Positions 13,922 through 22,913 of a DNA stretch of 64,000 bases are shown piece after piece (positions within the stretch are counted from its first letter, which is position 1; each line of letters opens with the position of its first letter). The notes beneath the pieces are model-generated. The model ran no database searches and was not told where the DNA came from. It saw only the letters and a program-made list of their open reading frames with translations. The stretch is from Pusillimonas caeni (GTDB lineage Bacteria > Pseudomonadota > Gammaproteobacteria > Burkholderiales > Burkholderiaceae_B): the NCBI RefSeq assembly GCF_003545815.1, contig NZ_PDUW01000002.1, positions 496,001 through 560,000 on the forward strand, in the 5' to 3' direction. A program made the position numbers and the translations under genes.

Positions 13922-16147
13922 CGCTACACGGGCAGCAATTCGTATCGAGGCAGCACGCGATTGTTGCAGGGCGGCCTGCACGTGGACGGCCCCTCGGTGT
14001 TTGGCCTATGGGGCGGCATCGAGGCGATACGCGGCACATGGCTGGAGTATTCGCCCGGTATCGACGTGGCCCGGCCGCTGACCCTAAGTGGGCTGGAGAT
14101 CGCCGACATGCTGCCCGCCGGCCGCTACACGCCTGTCGCGCCGCCGGCGGGCCTGGACCAGACGGTGGGCTGGAAGGTGGAGGCCGGCAGGGCCGTGCAT
14201 TCAGGCCTGCTGCAGGGCAGTGCGCCCTTCGTGAAGCTGGGCGATGGTGTGCTGGACATCGCGGGCGATGCCATGGCCTATACGGGAGCGGTCCGGGTGG
14301 CTCAAGGGACGCTCGCCATCAACGAGATCTTTTCGGGTTCGGTCAAAGTGGAGACGAGCTCGCGGTTGCAAGGCGCAGGGTCTGTGGCCGCTGTGCATGT
14401 GGGGCGGGGCGGTATCCTGGCGCCGGGCGACGCCGCAGTCGCTGGCGATATACGGTTCATGACTGGATCGGGTAACGAGTTGGGCATGCTGACCGTCATG
14501 GGAGATATCCGTCTCGAGACGGGCAGCCGCTTCGAGGTCGATGTCCTGGCTACGGGGGAATCGGATGCGGTGCGGGTCGGCGGCAAGGCCCTGCTCGACG
14601 GCGAGGTGGCCGTATTGGCGCACAATGGACTTTGGCAGGCCAGCACGTCGTATGTGGTGTTGACGGCGCGGGGCGGCTTCGGCGATAGCGAGTTCGCTTC
14701 GGTGTCGTCAGACCTGGCCTTTCTGACACCCAGCCTTTCATACAGCGATGACACCGTCACCTTGACCTTGCTTCGCAACGACCTGCCCATCGACGACGTG
14801 GGCGAGACGCCGGATGAAGAAGGGGTAGGCAAGATCATCGATGAGGACGTGTCGCCGCCGGGCTCCGATCCCGAAGCGCCCAAACCGCCCGGCGACGTGG
14901 TCGACAATGGCGGGACGGATCAGGCTCCGCCCAAATCGAACCCTGAGCTGAACGAAAGCCTGGTGGGGCTGGATAAGGACTCCGCCCGCGACGCCCTGCG
15001 GCAATTGACGGGCAGCTGGAATGCTTCCGTGCTGTCCAGCGTATGGGACGACAGCCGCTTTCTGCGCGAGGCGGTGCTGCGAAGGGCGATGGCGATGACT
15101 GCGTCGCAACAGGATGCAGGTTCACACTCGATGAGGCTGCTCGCGCCATCGTCGATGTACCAAGCTGTGTCGCCATCGACGGACACAGCTGCACATGCTT
15201 CGATCATCTCCAGCGTGCTGATGCCGTGGGTCGAAGCGTTCCATGCCGACCAAGTGCGAGATGGCAGGAACGGCATACCGGGCGATACACGGCGTCTGGA
15301 CGGCGTCGCGCTGGGCGTCGCCGCGGCCGTGAACGCTTCGTGGAATGCCGGCGCCTATTTCGGCGCCCAGCGCAGCCGGATGGACCGCGACGAAGGCTCG
15401 GCGCGGGCCGACATCGAGAGCACTCACGCGGGGCTGCATCTGGCCGGACACATTGCTGGCCTGCGCTTGGCGGTCGGCGCCGCACGATCGTGGCACCGCC
15501 TCAAAATCAGCCGCTTCGTCAACGCCGGCGCCCTGCGCGACACACTGGCCGCGCGCTACCGGGGCCATACGACGCAAGTGTTTGGCGAGGCGGCATGGCC
15601 GTTGACCGGTGTTCCGTCGACGTCAGTGGCAGGGGAGTCGACAGGCGAGCCCGTGGCAGAAGCGGGTAGGAGGCAGACGCTGCATCGCGTCAGCATCACG
15701 CCTTTTGCCCGGCTCGCTTGGGTGCGGACGGGACTGGATGGCTTCGTCGAGACGGGCGGGCCGGCGGCCTTGAGCGTCCGGCCTGCCTCCATGACGGCCT
15801 GGCTTTCCACCCTGGGCTTGAGGGCGGAGGCGGGCGTTCGGGCGTTGTCGTCGGGACCGGCGGCGGGGCCGACGGCGGCAGGTAAAGAAGGAATAATCTA
15901 CGCTCAACTGGCCTGGCATCATGCCGGCCGCAGTCACGCCGAAACCACGCAATCATTCCGCGACAGCGCCACGCAAACGTTGTTTGCCTCGCAAGGCTTG
16001 GCCCCCGAACGGCGGTCATGGTCGCTGCAGCTGGGCCTGGACGCCCGCGTCGGCAAAACGGCAAATGTCGGCTTCGCCTATCTGGGCCGCTTCGGACGGA
16101 GCCTGCGCGACCAGGGTATAGGCGGATGGGCCAAAATCGCGTTTTGA
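13922..16147 (+). pseudogene. 3' part of an autotransporter gene interrupted by the prophage
   Basis: The frame continues into the prophage without a proper start; host-type sequence begins with YTGSNSYRGSTRLLQGGLHV, which matches the repeated strand pattern of autotransporter beta-helices. A proline-rich linker (about 14860-14950) is followed by a C-terminal beta-barrel of about 310 residues (from about 15210) that ends in GGWAKIAF, with the terminal Phe needed for outer-membrane insertion. This domain order is pertactin-like. The signal peptide and N-terminal passenger are missing and presumably lie beyond the left end of the prophage. Without the signal peptide the fragment cannot be exported, so the gene is probably inactive in this strain. 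Confidence 0.85.
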
Positions 16148-16150
16148 GTT

Positions 16151-16453
16151 CTATTTGGATATTTTCGTCACCACGTAGCGCTTGCCTTCGCGTTTGGCGG
16201 TGAAGGTGATTTTGTCGCCGGGCTGGATGCCGCGCAGCAGCGTGGGGTCGGCCCGATAGACGAGCGACATGGCGGGCAGCTCGAGTTCGGAGATGGCGCC
16301 GTGCTTGATGGTGATTTTGCCTTCGTCTGCATTGACCCGCCGCACCTCGCCCGAGGCTTGAGCCTCTTGCGCATGAGCGGGCGCCACGCAGGCGGCAACA
16401 GCCACGAGTCCGGCCAGCACGGCCGGTACGATACTGAGTTGGCGATAAGACAT
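16151..16453 (-). CDS. CusF-like periplasmic copper-binding protein
   Basis: A 100-residue protein with a Sec signal peptide (cleavage after AHA, about residue 29) and one CusF_Ec-type OB fold. The start at 16453 is preceded by aggag; the longer frame to 16495 lacks this. E. coli CusF binds Cu(I)/Ag(I) by His36, Trp44, Met47 and Met49. Here the aligned region reads ITIKHGAISELELPAMSL, so His and the first Met are kept, but the Trp and second Met positions are both Leu. No efflux or oxidase gene is next to it; it converges on the autotransporter remnant. It may be a copper or other metal chaperone of altered affinity. Confidence 0.8.
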   Translation of the reverse strand: MSYRQLSIVPAVLAGLVAVAACVAPAHAQEAQASGEVRRVNADEGKITIKHGAISELELPAMSLVYRADPTLLRGIQPGDKITFTAKREGKRYVVTKISK

Positions 16454-16645
16454 GCTGGACTCCTGAATTGCGTGTCTTAATGATAACGCGGTCATGCGGC
16501 GTCCCTGTGGCAGACCTGATGCTGGGTGTTACATAATGGTTTGTAGGTCCGTTTCGGATGCATATTGATTAGCGCCAGCACCAACCTACGGGATGAATTC
16601 AACCAGCCATTCATCGATCGTAGAGGCGACGAGGCGCTAGAGGTT

Positions 16646-17977
16646 TTACAGCACATACCTCGCCAGATCTTCGCTGCTTGCGGCCTCTTCGAGCTTGTCG
16701 TTGACGTAGGCGGCGTCGATGGTGACGGTCTTGCCGCTGTTGGCGGTGGCTTCGAACGACAGGTCTTCCAGCAGCTTTTCCATCACGGTGTAAAGCCGGC
16801 GGGCGCCGATGTTTTCGGTGCGCTCGTTCACGTTGAAGGCCAGTTCGGCGAGGCGGCGGATGCCTTCGTCGGTGAACTCGAGATTGACCTCTTCGGTGGC
16901 CATCAAGGCGCTGTACTGCTTGGTCAGCGAGGCGTCGGTGTCGCACAGGATGCGCACGAAATCGTCGGCGGTGAGCGAATCGAGTTCGACGCGGATGGGG
17001 AAGCGGCCCTGGAGCTCGGGAATCAGGTCGGAAGGCTTGGAAAGGTGGAAGGCGCCCGAGGCGATGAACAGGATGTGATCGGTGCGCACGACGCCGTACT
17101 TGGTGTTGACGGTGGTGCCTTCGACCAGGGGCAGCAGGTCGCGCTGCACGCCCTGGCGCGAGACTTCGCCGCTGCCGGCCTCTTGCCGGGTGGTGATCTT
17201 GTCGATCTCGTCCAGGAAGACGATGCCGTTCTGCTCGGCGTTGTTCACGGCCACCGTGCGCAGGTCTTCTTCGTTGACGCGGCGCGAGGCTTCTTCTTCG
17301 ACCAGCAGCTTGAAGGCTTCTTTCACGGTCAGCTTGCGGCTTTTGGTCTTTTCGCGACCCAGGCCGGCGAACATGCCCTTGAGCTGCTCGGTCATTTCCT
17401 CCATGCCGGGGGGCGCCATGATTTCCATCTGCGGCATGGACTGGGCGACGTCGATTTCGATCATGGTGTCGTCCAGGCGGCCTTCGCGCAGACGCTTGCG
17501 GAAGGTCTGGCGGGCGTTGGTCTCTTCGCGGTCGGGCTCGCCGCGGGCATTGCGGGCGGGCGGGATCAGCACGTCGAGGATGCGGTCCTCGGCGGCATCT
17601 TCGGCCTGGGCGCGCACGCGGCGCATTTCGATCTCGCGGGTCTGCTTGACGGAGATCTCGACCAGGTCGCGGATGATGGTGTCGACGTCGCGGCCCACGT
17701 AGCCCACTTCGGTGAACTTGGTGGCCTCGATCTTGATGAAGGGCGCATTGGCCAGTTTGGCCAGGCGGCGCGCGATCTCGGTCTTGCCCACGCCGGTGGG
17801 CCCGATCATGAGGATGTTCTTGGGGACGATCTCGTTGCGCAGGGGGGCGGGCACCTGCTGGCGGCGCCAGCGGTTGCGCAACGCCACGGCGACGGAACGC
17901 TTGGCGCGGTTCTGGCCGACGATGTTCTTGTCGAGTTCGGAGACGATTTCGCCGGGGGTCATATTCGTGGCGGACAT
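16646..17977 (-). CDS. hslU: HslU, ATPase subunit of the HslUV protease
   Basis: A 443-residue AAA+ unfoldase, the same length as the E. coli protein when the start at 17977 ([16 protein letters not shown]) is used. Walker A is GPTGVGKT at residues 59-66, Walker B is [10 protein letters not shown], and the C-terminal EDLARYVL inserts into HslV to activate it. The central I-domain is present (from about residue 110). It is transcribed after hslV with a 2-bp gap. HslU hexamers unfold substrates such as SulA or RpoH in the cytoplasm and feed them to HslV. Confidence 0.97.
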   Translation of the reverse strand: MSATNMTPGEIVSELDKNIVGQNRAKRSVAVALRNRWRRQQVPAPLRNEIVPKNILMIGPTGVGKTEIARRLAKLANAPFIKIEATKFTEVGYVGRDVDTIIRDLVEISVKQTREIEMRRVRAQAEDAAEDRILDVLIPPARNARGEPDREETNARQTFRKRLREGRLDDTMIEIDVAQSMPQMEIMAPPGMEEMTEQLKGMFAGLGREKTKSRKLTVKEAFKLLVEEEASRRVNEEDLRTVAVNNAEQNGIVFLDEIDKITTRQEAGSGEVSRQGVQRDLLPLVEGTTVNTKYGVVRTDHILFIASGAFHLSKPSDLIPELQGRFPIRVELDSLTADDFVRILCDTDASLTKQYSALMATEEVNLEFTDEGIRRLAELAFNVNERTENIGARRLYTVMEKLLEDLSFEATANSGKTVTIDAAYVNDKLEEAASSEDLARYVL

Positions 17978-17979
17978 GA

Positions 17980-18513
17980 TTACAGGTTCTCGACGATGTG
18001 ATTCTGGTTGGTGTAAATGCACAGGTCGCCGGCGATTTCGAGCGACTTCTTCACGATGTCGGCCGGCGGCAGGTCGGTGTGTTGCAGCAAGGCCAGGGCG
18101 GCGGACTGGGCATAGGCGCCGCCCGAGCCGATGGCGGCCAGGCCGTGCTCGGGTTCGAGCACGTCGCCGTTGCCGGTCAGCACCAGGGAGTGCTCGCGGT
18201 CGGCCACGATGAGCATGGCCTCGAGCCTGCGCAGCACGCGGTCGGTGCGCCAGTCGCGGGTCAGTTCGACCGCGGCGCGCATCAGGTTGCCCTGATATTT
18301 TTCGAGCTTGGCCTCGAAGCGCTCTTGCAGGGTGAAGGCGTCGGCGGTGGCGCCGGCAAAGCCGGCCAGCACCTTGTCGTGGTACAGGCGGCGGATCTTG
18401 CGCGCCGTGCCCTTGAAAACGATGTTACCCAGGGTTACCTGCCCATCGCCGCCAATGGCGACCTGGTCGCCGCGCCGAACGCAGATGATGGTGGTAGCGT
18501 GAAATTGTTCCAT
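17980..18513 (-). CDS. hslV: HslV, peptidase subunit of the HslUV protease
   Basis: A 177-residue threonine peptidase of the proteasome beta fold. The protein begins [15 protein letters not shown]. The catalytic Thr is at residue 7, so a six-residue propeptide must be removed, unlike E. coli HslV, where only Met is lost. The GDGQVTLG block and the [11 protein letters not shown] sequence near the C-terminus are conserved. A good aaggaaga ribosome site precedes the ATG. It forms a double hexamer and is co-transcribed with hslU from a heat-shock-type promoter. Confidence 0.97.
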   Translation of the reverse strand: MEQFHATTIICVRRGDQVAIGGDGQVTLGNIVFKGTARKIRRLYHDKVLAGFAGATADAFTLQERFEAKLEKYQGNLMRAAVELTRDWRTDRVLRRLEAMLIVADREHSLVLTGNGDVLEPEHGLAAIGSGGAYAQSAALALLQHTDLPPADIVKKSLEIAGDLCIYTNQNHIVENL

Positions 18514-18534
18514 GGATTCTTCCTTTGAATTCCA

Positions 18535-18563
18535 TAGATGAGGACGCCCGGCCGGAATTCAAG
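18535..18563 (-). promoter_or_regulatory. Sigma-32-type heat-shock promoter of hslVU
   Basis: On the reverse strand CTTGAA (complement of 18558-18563) is followed after 14 bases by CCTCATCTA (complement of 18535-18543). This is close to the RpoH consensus CTTGAAA, 13-15 bases, CCCCATNTA. Transcription would start just before the hslV ribosome site. HslVU is a classical heat-shock operon, so the match is credible. Confidence 0.75.
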
Positions 18564-18654
18564 GCGGGATCGGGAGTTTTTGTCCTGATGGGCTGGAGCG
18601 GCGCCGCGGAGGCGGGGGGGGGAAGTACTGGAATGCGGAAGGATGAGACAGAGA

Positions 18655-18686
18655 AGCCCGCCCCGGCGCCAAGCCGGGGGCGGGTT
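18655..18686 (-). terminator. Terminator hairpin after dksA
   Basis: A GC-rich hairpin: gcccgccccggc pairs with gccgggggcggg around a short loop. It lies 16 bp past the dksA stop codon on the reverse strand and is followed by a moderately pyrimidine-rich run. Confidence 0.65.
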
Positions 18687-18701
18687 GCCGGACGCCGAGG
18701 C

Positions 18702-19145
18702 TCAGTCGCCGTACAGCTTCTGGCGCATTTCGCGGCGCTCTTGCGCTTCGAGCGACAGGGTGGCCGTGGGGCGGGCCAACAGGCGCTGCAGGCCGATGGG
18801 CTCGCCGGTTTCTTCGCACCAGCCGTATTCGCCGGAGTCGATCAGCGCCAGCGACTGCTGCACTTTCTTCAGGAGCTTGCGTTCGCGGTCGCGGGTGCGC
18901 AGTTCGAGCGCGTGCTCTTCTTCGATGGTGGCGCGGTCGGCCGGATCGGGCACGAATTGGGTTTCGCGCAGGTTCTCGGTGGTCGCGTCCGCGTTGTTCA
19001 GAATCTCTTGCTCGAGTTCTTTCAGGCGATTGCGAAAGAATTCCAGCTGAGCTTCGTTCATGTAGTCGGACTCGGGCATTGCCAGGAGTTCTTTTTCCGT
19101 AAGCAGATGGCCCGGAGATTTAGTGGCTGACGTTTTTGTGGCCAT
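18702..19145 (-). CDS. dksA: DksA, RNA polymerase-binding stringent-response factor
   Basis: A 147-residue DksA. The coiled coil (about residues 33-105) carries the functional tip DPADRATIEEE, including the Asp-x-x-Asp-x-Ala pattern needed for action in the secondary channel with ppGpp. The C-terminal globular part keeps the zinc-finger layout but only one of the four usual cysteines (GEYGWCEETGEPIGLQRL, then ARPTATLSLEAQERRE). It is therefore of the zinc-free or Cys-poor type usual in betaproteobacteria. It is followed by its own terminator and preceded by the COG0523 GTPase gene on the same strand. Confidence 0.94.
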   Translation of the reverse strand: MATKTSATKSPGHLLTEKELLAMPESDYMNEAQLEFFRNRLKELEQEILNNADATTENLRETQFVPDPADRATIEEEHALELRTRDRERKLLKKVQQSLALIDSGEYGWCEETGEPIGLQRLLARPTATLSLEAQERREMRQKLYGD

Positions 19146-19201
19146 GGTCTACCTCTTTTAGTAGTGTCGAGTCGGCTCTCATAACGCGAGCGAACTTTCG
19201 G

Positions 19202-20314
19202 TTATGGGATCAGGCATTGTTCCAACCCTTGGGTAAAAATGTCCTCGGGAAGTTTTCGGCCGATGAATACCATCTTAGTGTTGGGTTTCTCGTTGGCAAG
19301 CCAGGGTTTGCCCGGCTCGGCGCCCATCATCATGTGCACGCCCTGGAACAGCAGGCGGCGTTTGCTGCCTTTCACGTACAGAATACCTTTGTAGCGAAGC
19401 AGGTCTTCGCCATAGACCTGGACGACGCCGCCCAGGAAATCTTCGAGGCGTTCGGGGTCGAAGGGCCTGTTCGAACGGAACACGAAAGCGCCGATTTCAT
19501 CGTTGTGCTGGTGATGATGGTGGCCGTGATGCGCATGACCGCAATTGGGGCCGCAGTCGCCTTCGTGGTCGTGATCATGGGCATGATCGTGGTGGTTGTG
19601 CTCGTGCCCGTGATCGTGGTCGTGCGCGGCGTCGGGGTGCTCTTCGGCCAGGAACTCGGGGTCGATGTCCAGGATGGTGTTGAGGTTGAAGCCGCTTACG
19701 TCCAGCAGCGACTTGATGTCGGCTTCGCCGAAGTGCACCGATTTGATGGGCGCGCGCGGGTTGATCTGCACCAGTCGCGAACGCAACGCCTGATAGTCGG
19801 CCTCGTTGACGAGGTCTTTCTTGGAAACCAGGATGACGTCGGCAAAGCCTACCTGCTTCTGGGCCTCTTCCTGTTTGTCCAGGGCTTCCATGCCGTGCTT
19901 GGCGTCGACCACGGTAATGACGGCGTCCAGCCGGTAGTACTCGGCGATTTCGTCGTCCATGAAGAAGGTCTGGCACACGGGGCCGGGGTTGGCCATGCCG
20001 GTGGTTTCGAGGATGACGCGGTCGAACTTGATGTCGCCCGACTGGCGCTTTTGGCGCAGGTCGGACAGCGCGCGCTGCAGGTCGCCGCGAATGGTGCAGC
20101 AGACGCAGCCGTTGCTGAGCTCGATGATCTGTTCGTCGCGCTCTTGAACCAGGAGTTCGTTGTCGATGCTTTCGGGCCCGAACTCGTTTTCGATGACGGC
20201 GATCTTCTGGCCGTGGTTTTCGGTGAGGATGCGCTTGAGCAGCGTCGTCTTACCTGCGCCCAGAAAACCGGTCAGTATGGTGACCGGAACCATTTTGTCC
20301 AAACCTGATGCCAT
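19202..20314 (-). CDS. COG0523 (CobW/ZNG1-type) metal-chaperone GTPase
   Basis: A 370-residue G3E-family GTPase. It has the Walker A motif GFLGAGKTT at about 16-24, the metal-binding GCVCC at 69-73, and the SKKDL (NKxD-like) guanine motif near residue 165. A CobW C-terminal domain begins at about 280. Between them, residues 225-270 or so are a His/Asp-rich stretch (runs such as HDHDHGHEHNHHDHAHDHD) that can hold many zinc ions. Downstream of zur and close to znuCBA, it is probably a zinc-responsive chaperone acting in zinc limitation. A cobalamin role is unlikely, because no cob genes are near. Confidence 0.9.
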   Translation of the reverse strand: MASGLDKMVPVTILTGFLGAGKTTLLKRILTENHGQKIAVIENEFGPESIDNELLVQERDEQIIELSNGCVCCTIRGDLQRALSDLRQKRQSGDIKFDRVILETTGMANPGPVCQTFFMDDEIAEYYRLDAVITVVDAKHGMEALDKQEEAQKQVGFADVILVSKKDLVNEADYQALRSRLVQINPRAPIKSVHFGEADIKSLLDVSGFNLNTILDIDPEFLAEEHPDAAHDHDHGHEHNHHDHAHDHDHEGDCGPNCGHAHHGHHHHQHNDEIGAFVFRSNRPFDPERLEDFLGGVVQVYGEDLLRYKGILYVKGSKRRLLFQGVHMMMGAEPGKPWLANEKPNTKMVFIGRKLPEDIFTQGLEQCLIP

Positions 20315-20507
20315 CGTTATGCTCGCTTTCGCGGCATGCGAACTGCAAGGCGGCGCTCAATTGGCGACTACACCAGGTAATTCCATACCGCGCAAAAAAT
20401 CATACAACGTGCGATTACAGCACAGCCGGCCGGGAAGAGCAAACCTCGGGCCCAAGCGGCTCTTGGCTGGGGAAAACCCTTGTAACACGGGGCCTTGCGG
20501 CCGCGGT

Positions 20508-21017
20508 TCAGTGCCGGTGGCTGTGCCCGTGAAGGGGTTCGCCGCTTGCATGGGCCTGGGCGTGGCAGGCGTTGCACAGGGCGCGCAGTTCGGTTTCGTG
20601 GTTGGCCAGAACGAAACCGGCGGTGGCCACTTTGCGGGCCAGCTGGCGGCTCAATGCCGGGTCGCTGAACTCGGCCACCGCGCCGCAGTTGGTGCAGATG
20701 ACGAGCAGGTCGTGGGGCTGGCCGCCGGCGTCCAGGCAGGCGGACCAGGCGTTGACGGCGTCCAGGCGGTGGATGAGGCCTTCTTCGATCAGGAAGTCGA
20801 GCGCGCGGTAGACCGTGGGCGGCGCGGCGCCCGGCTGCACGCGGCGTATTTCGTCCAGCAGCTCGTAGGCTTTGACGCTGCGGCCCTGCTCGAGAAGAAT
20901 CTCCAGCACCTTGCGGCGGATGGGCGTGAGGCGCTTGCCGCGCTCGCGGCACAGGTTCTCGGCGGTGTCCAATTGGGCCGCAACCGAGAGGGGCGTCGAG
21001 GTCTTCTTCACGGACAT
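20508..21017 (-). CDS. zur: Zur, zinc-responsive Fur-family repressor
   Basis: A 169-residue Fur-family regulator; the start at 21017 (MSVKKTSTPLSV) is chosen over an upstream in-frame ATG that would run through the operator. The winged helix (KRLTPIRRKVLEIL, then AAPPTVYRALDFL) is followed by the dimerisation domain with two cysteine pairs, CTNCG and CNACH, forming the structural zinc site. The His-rich end (HGHSHRH) is typical of Zur. It is divergent from znuCBA with a Zur-box-like palindrome in between, and with zinc bound would repress zinc uptake. Confidence 0.92.
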   Translation of the reverse strand: MSVKKTSTPLSVAAQLDTAENLCRERGKRLTPIRRKVLEILLEQGRSVKAYELLDEIRRVQPGAAPPTVYRALDFLIEEGLIHRLDAVNAWSACLDAGGQPHDLLVICTNCGAVAEFSDPALSRQLARKVATAGFVLANHETELRALCNACHAQAHASGEPLHGHSHRH

Positions 21018-21048
21018 GGCTGCAAGGCGTGCTATGGGGTTAGTGTAA

Positions 21049-21060
21049 ATGTTATAACAT
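21049..21060. promoter_or_regulatory. Zur-box-like operator palindrome
   Basis: The perfect 12-bp palindrome atgttataacat lies 32 bp upstream of the zur start and in front of the znu genes, and extends into a near-symmetrical taaatgttataacataac. It resembles known Zur boxes, whose core is GTTATANNATAAC-like. One site could serve both divergent units. Confidence 0.75.
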
Positions 21061-21093
21061 AACGGATTCTGCAAGGAATCGATTCCATTCTAC

Positions 21094-21240
21094 ATGGCCC
21101 GCTCTGCTTTGTTTCCACGTCGTTCGACGGCCTACCGAGGATCCGCCGTGCTGGCCTCCTCATGGGGGCGGGCGCTGCGCGTGCTGGCGGCGGTGGCATT
21201 CCTGTGGGGCCTGACAGGCTGGGCCATGGGTTGGTGGTAA
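21094..21240 (+). CDS. Possible 48-residue single-span membrane peptide
   Basis: An open frame of 48 codons ends 5 bp before the znuC ATG. It encodes a basic N-terminus (MARSALFPRRSTAYRG) and one membrane span (VLAAVAFLWGLTGWAMGWW). It lies behind the Zur box in the znu direction. The ribosome site is weak (aagga, 17 bases away). I recognise no family; it may be translated with znuC, or be chance. Confidence 0.42.
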   Translation: MARSALFPRRSTAYRGSAVLASSWGRALRVLAAVAFLWGLTGWAMGWW

Positions 21241-21245
21241 GCGAC

Positions 21246-21962
21246 ATGGCGCCTCCTGTCATTGAATTGGACGACGTGTCGCTGGGCTGGCGCGGCCGCA
21301 TTGCGGTGCGCGGGGTCACGGGCGCCTTTCGGCGCGGCACCCTGACGGCGGTGGTGGGCCCCAACGGCGCGGGCAAGTCGACCCTGCTCAAGGGCATCGT
21401 GGGCTTGCTCAATCCGCTTAAAGGCCACATCCATTTGGCGGATGACCCGCGCCGCGACCTGGCTTTTTTACCGCAGGCCGATGACCTGGACCGCAGTTTT
21501 CCCATCACAGTCTACGATCTGGTCGCCATGGGCGCATGGCGCCGCGTGGGAGCCTGGCGCCGCTTTTCGGGCGATGAGCACGAGCGCGTGGAGCATGCGC
21601 TGGAAGCGGTGGGCCTGTCCGACTTCCGGCATCGCATCATCGGCACGCTTTCGGGCGGCCAGTTGCAGCGCGCGCTGTTCGCCCGCCTGCTGCTGCATGA
21701 CGCGCGCACGCTGCTGCTGGACGAACCCTTTGCCGCCATCGACCGCGACACGACGGAAGACCTGATGCGGCTGTTGATGGCCTGGCACGAAGAGGGCCGC
21801 ACGGTGGTGGTGGTGCTGCACGACCTTGAAATGGTGCGCGCCCGCTTTCCCGAGGCGCTGTTGATGGCCGGCCAGGCGGTGGCCTGGGGCCCTACGGAGT
21901 CGGTGCTGACGCCCGAGAACCTGCACCTGGCGCGGCATCTTTGCGCGGGAGACTATCTATGA
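21246..21962 (+). CDS. znuC: ZnuC-like zinc/manganese ABC transporter ATPase
   Basis: A 238-residue ABC ATPase: Walker A GPNGAGKST, Q-loop in FLPQADDLDR, signature LSGGQLQRA, Walker B TLLLDEPF and the switch His in VVLHDLEMV. The start at 21246 gives a standard N-terminus; the in-frame extension to 21162 overlaps the small upstream frame. Its stop overlaps the permease start (ATGA). With the permease and the His-rich binding protein it forms a metal importer, most probably for zinc, given the Zur context. Confidence 0.92.
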   Translation: MAPPVIELDDVSLGWRGRIAVRGVTGAFRRGTLTAVVGPNGAGKSTLLKGIVGLLNPLKGHIHLADDPRRDLAFLPQADDLDRSFPITVYDLVAMGAWRRVGAWRRFSGDEHERVEHALEAVGLSDFRHRIIGTLSGGQLQRALFARLLLHDARTLLLDEPFAAIDRDTTEDLMRLLMAWHEEGRTVVVVLHDLEMVRARFPEALLMAGQAVAWGPTESVLTPENLHLARHLCAGDYL

Positions 21963-22858
21963 CCTGGGCGCTCGACTGGCTGTGGACGCCCTTCGTCGAT
22001 TACGGCTTCATGCGCAGGGGCTTGGCGGGGTCGCTGGCGCTGGCCTTTGCGGCCGGCCCGCTGGGGGTGTTCCTGGTGCTGCGCCGCATGAGCCTGATGG
22101 GCGACGCCATGGCGCACGCCATATTGCCTGGCGTGGCGGTGGGCTTTCTGACGGCCGGCCTGTCGCTCAGCGCCATGACGATAGGCGGCATGATCACCGG
22201 CATCGTGGTGGCCATGCTGGCCGGCCTGGTGGCGCGCCTGACGCCGCTGCGCGAGGACGCCAGCTTTGCGTCCTTTTATCTGATCTCGCTGGGCCTGGGC
22301 GTGCTGCTGGTGTCGCTGCGCGGCTCCAATATGGACCTCATCCACGTCCTGTTCGGCACGGTATTGGGCCTGGACGATTCGGCCCTGCTGCTGGTCACGG
22401 CCAGCGCCAGCGTCACCTTGCCGGCGCTGGCGCTGATCTACCGGCCGCTGGTGCTGGAATGCCTGGACCCGGGATTCCTGCGGGTGGAGCGGGGCCGCGG
22501 CTCCATCATCCACATGGTTTTCCTGCTGCTGCTGGTCATGACGCTGGTCTCGGGCTTCCAGGTGCTGGGCACACTGATGGTGGTGGGCATCATGATGCTG
22601 CCCGCCACGGCGGCGCGTTTCTGGACCCGCACGGCGGGCCGCCAGATGTTGCTGGCGGCGATAATCGGTTCGGTCTCCGCGTATGCGGGCCTCTTGATCT
22701 CATTCCATACCAACGCGCCCGCTTCTTCCGCTATCATCCTGTCCGCGGGATGTATCTACCTACTTTCCATCGTCTTAGGGCCGTATGGCGGGTTGTTGCA
22801 GGCAGCGCGACAGGCGTATGCTCGACGGCGACGCTTGTCACGGGCTTTGTTGCCATGA
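21959..22858 (+). CDS. znuB: ZnuB-like metal ABC transporter permease
   Basis: A 299-residue membrane protein of the ABC-3 family with eight or more predicted spans. Family segments are LVLRRMSLMGDAMAHAILPG near residues 39-58 and LVSGFQVLGTLMVVGIMMLP near 200-220. Starts at the ATG overlapping the znuC stop. It forms the channel for the substrate delivered by the downstream binding protein. Confidence 0.93.
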   Translation: MTWALDWLWTPFVDYGFMRRGLAGSLALAFAAGPLGVFLVLRRMSLMGDAMAHAILPGVAVGFLTAGLSLSAMTIGGMITGIVVAMLAGLVARLTPLREDASFASFYLISLGLGVLLVSLRGSNMDLIHVLFGTVLGLDDSALLLVTASASVTLPALALIYRPLVLECLDPGFLRVERGRGSIIHMVFLLLLVMTLVSGFQVLGTLMVVGIMMLPATAARFWTRTAGRQMLLAAIIGSVSAYAGLLISFHTNAPASSAIILSAGCIYLLSIVLGPYGGLLQAARQAYARRRRLSRALLP

Positions 22859-22913
22859 AACCGTAATCGCGCCGGCGGACTTTTCGGCGTGTTTCATTTC
22901 CGGAAAACTCACC

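Noticed and set aside
16565-18001. Long open frame of 478 codons on the + strand
   Set aside because: It lies antisense to hslU, is low-complexity and Gly/Val/Asp-rich, and is an effect of GC-rich third codon positions.
19136-20308. 390-codon frame on the + strand
   Set aside because: Antisense shadow of the COG0523 GTPase gene, without family features.
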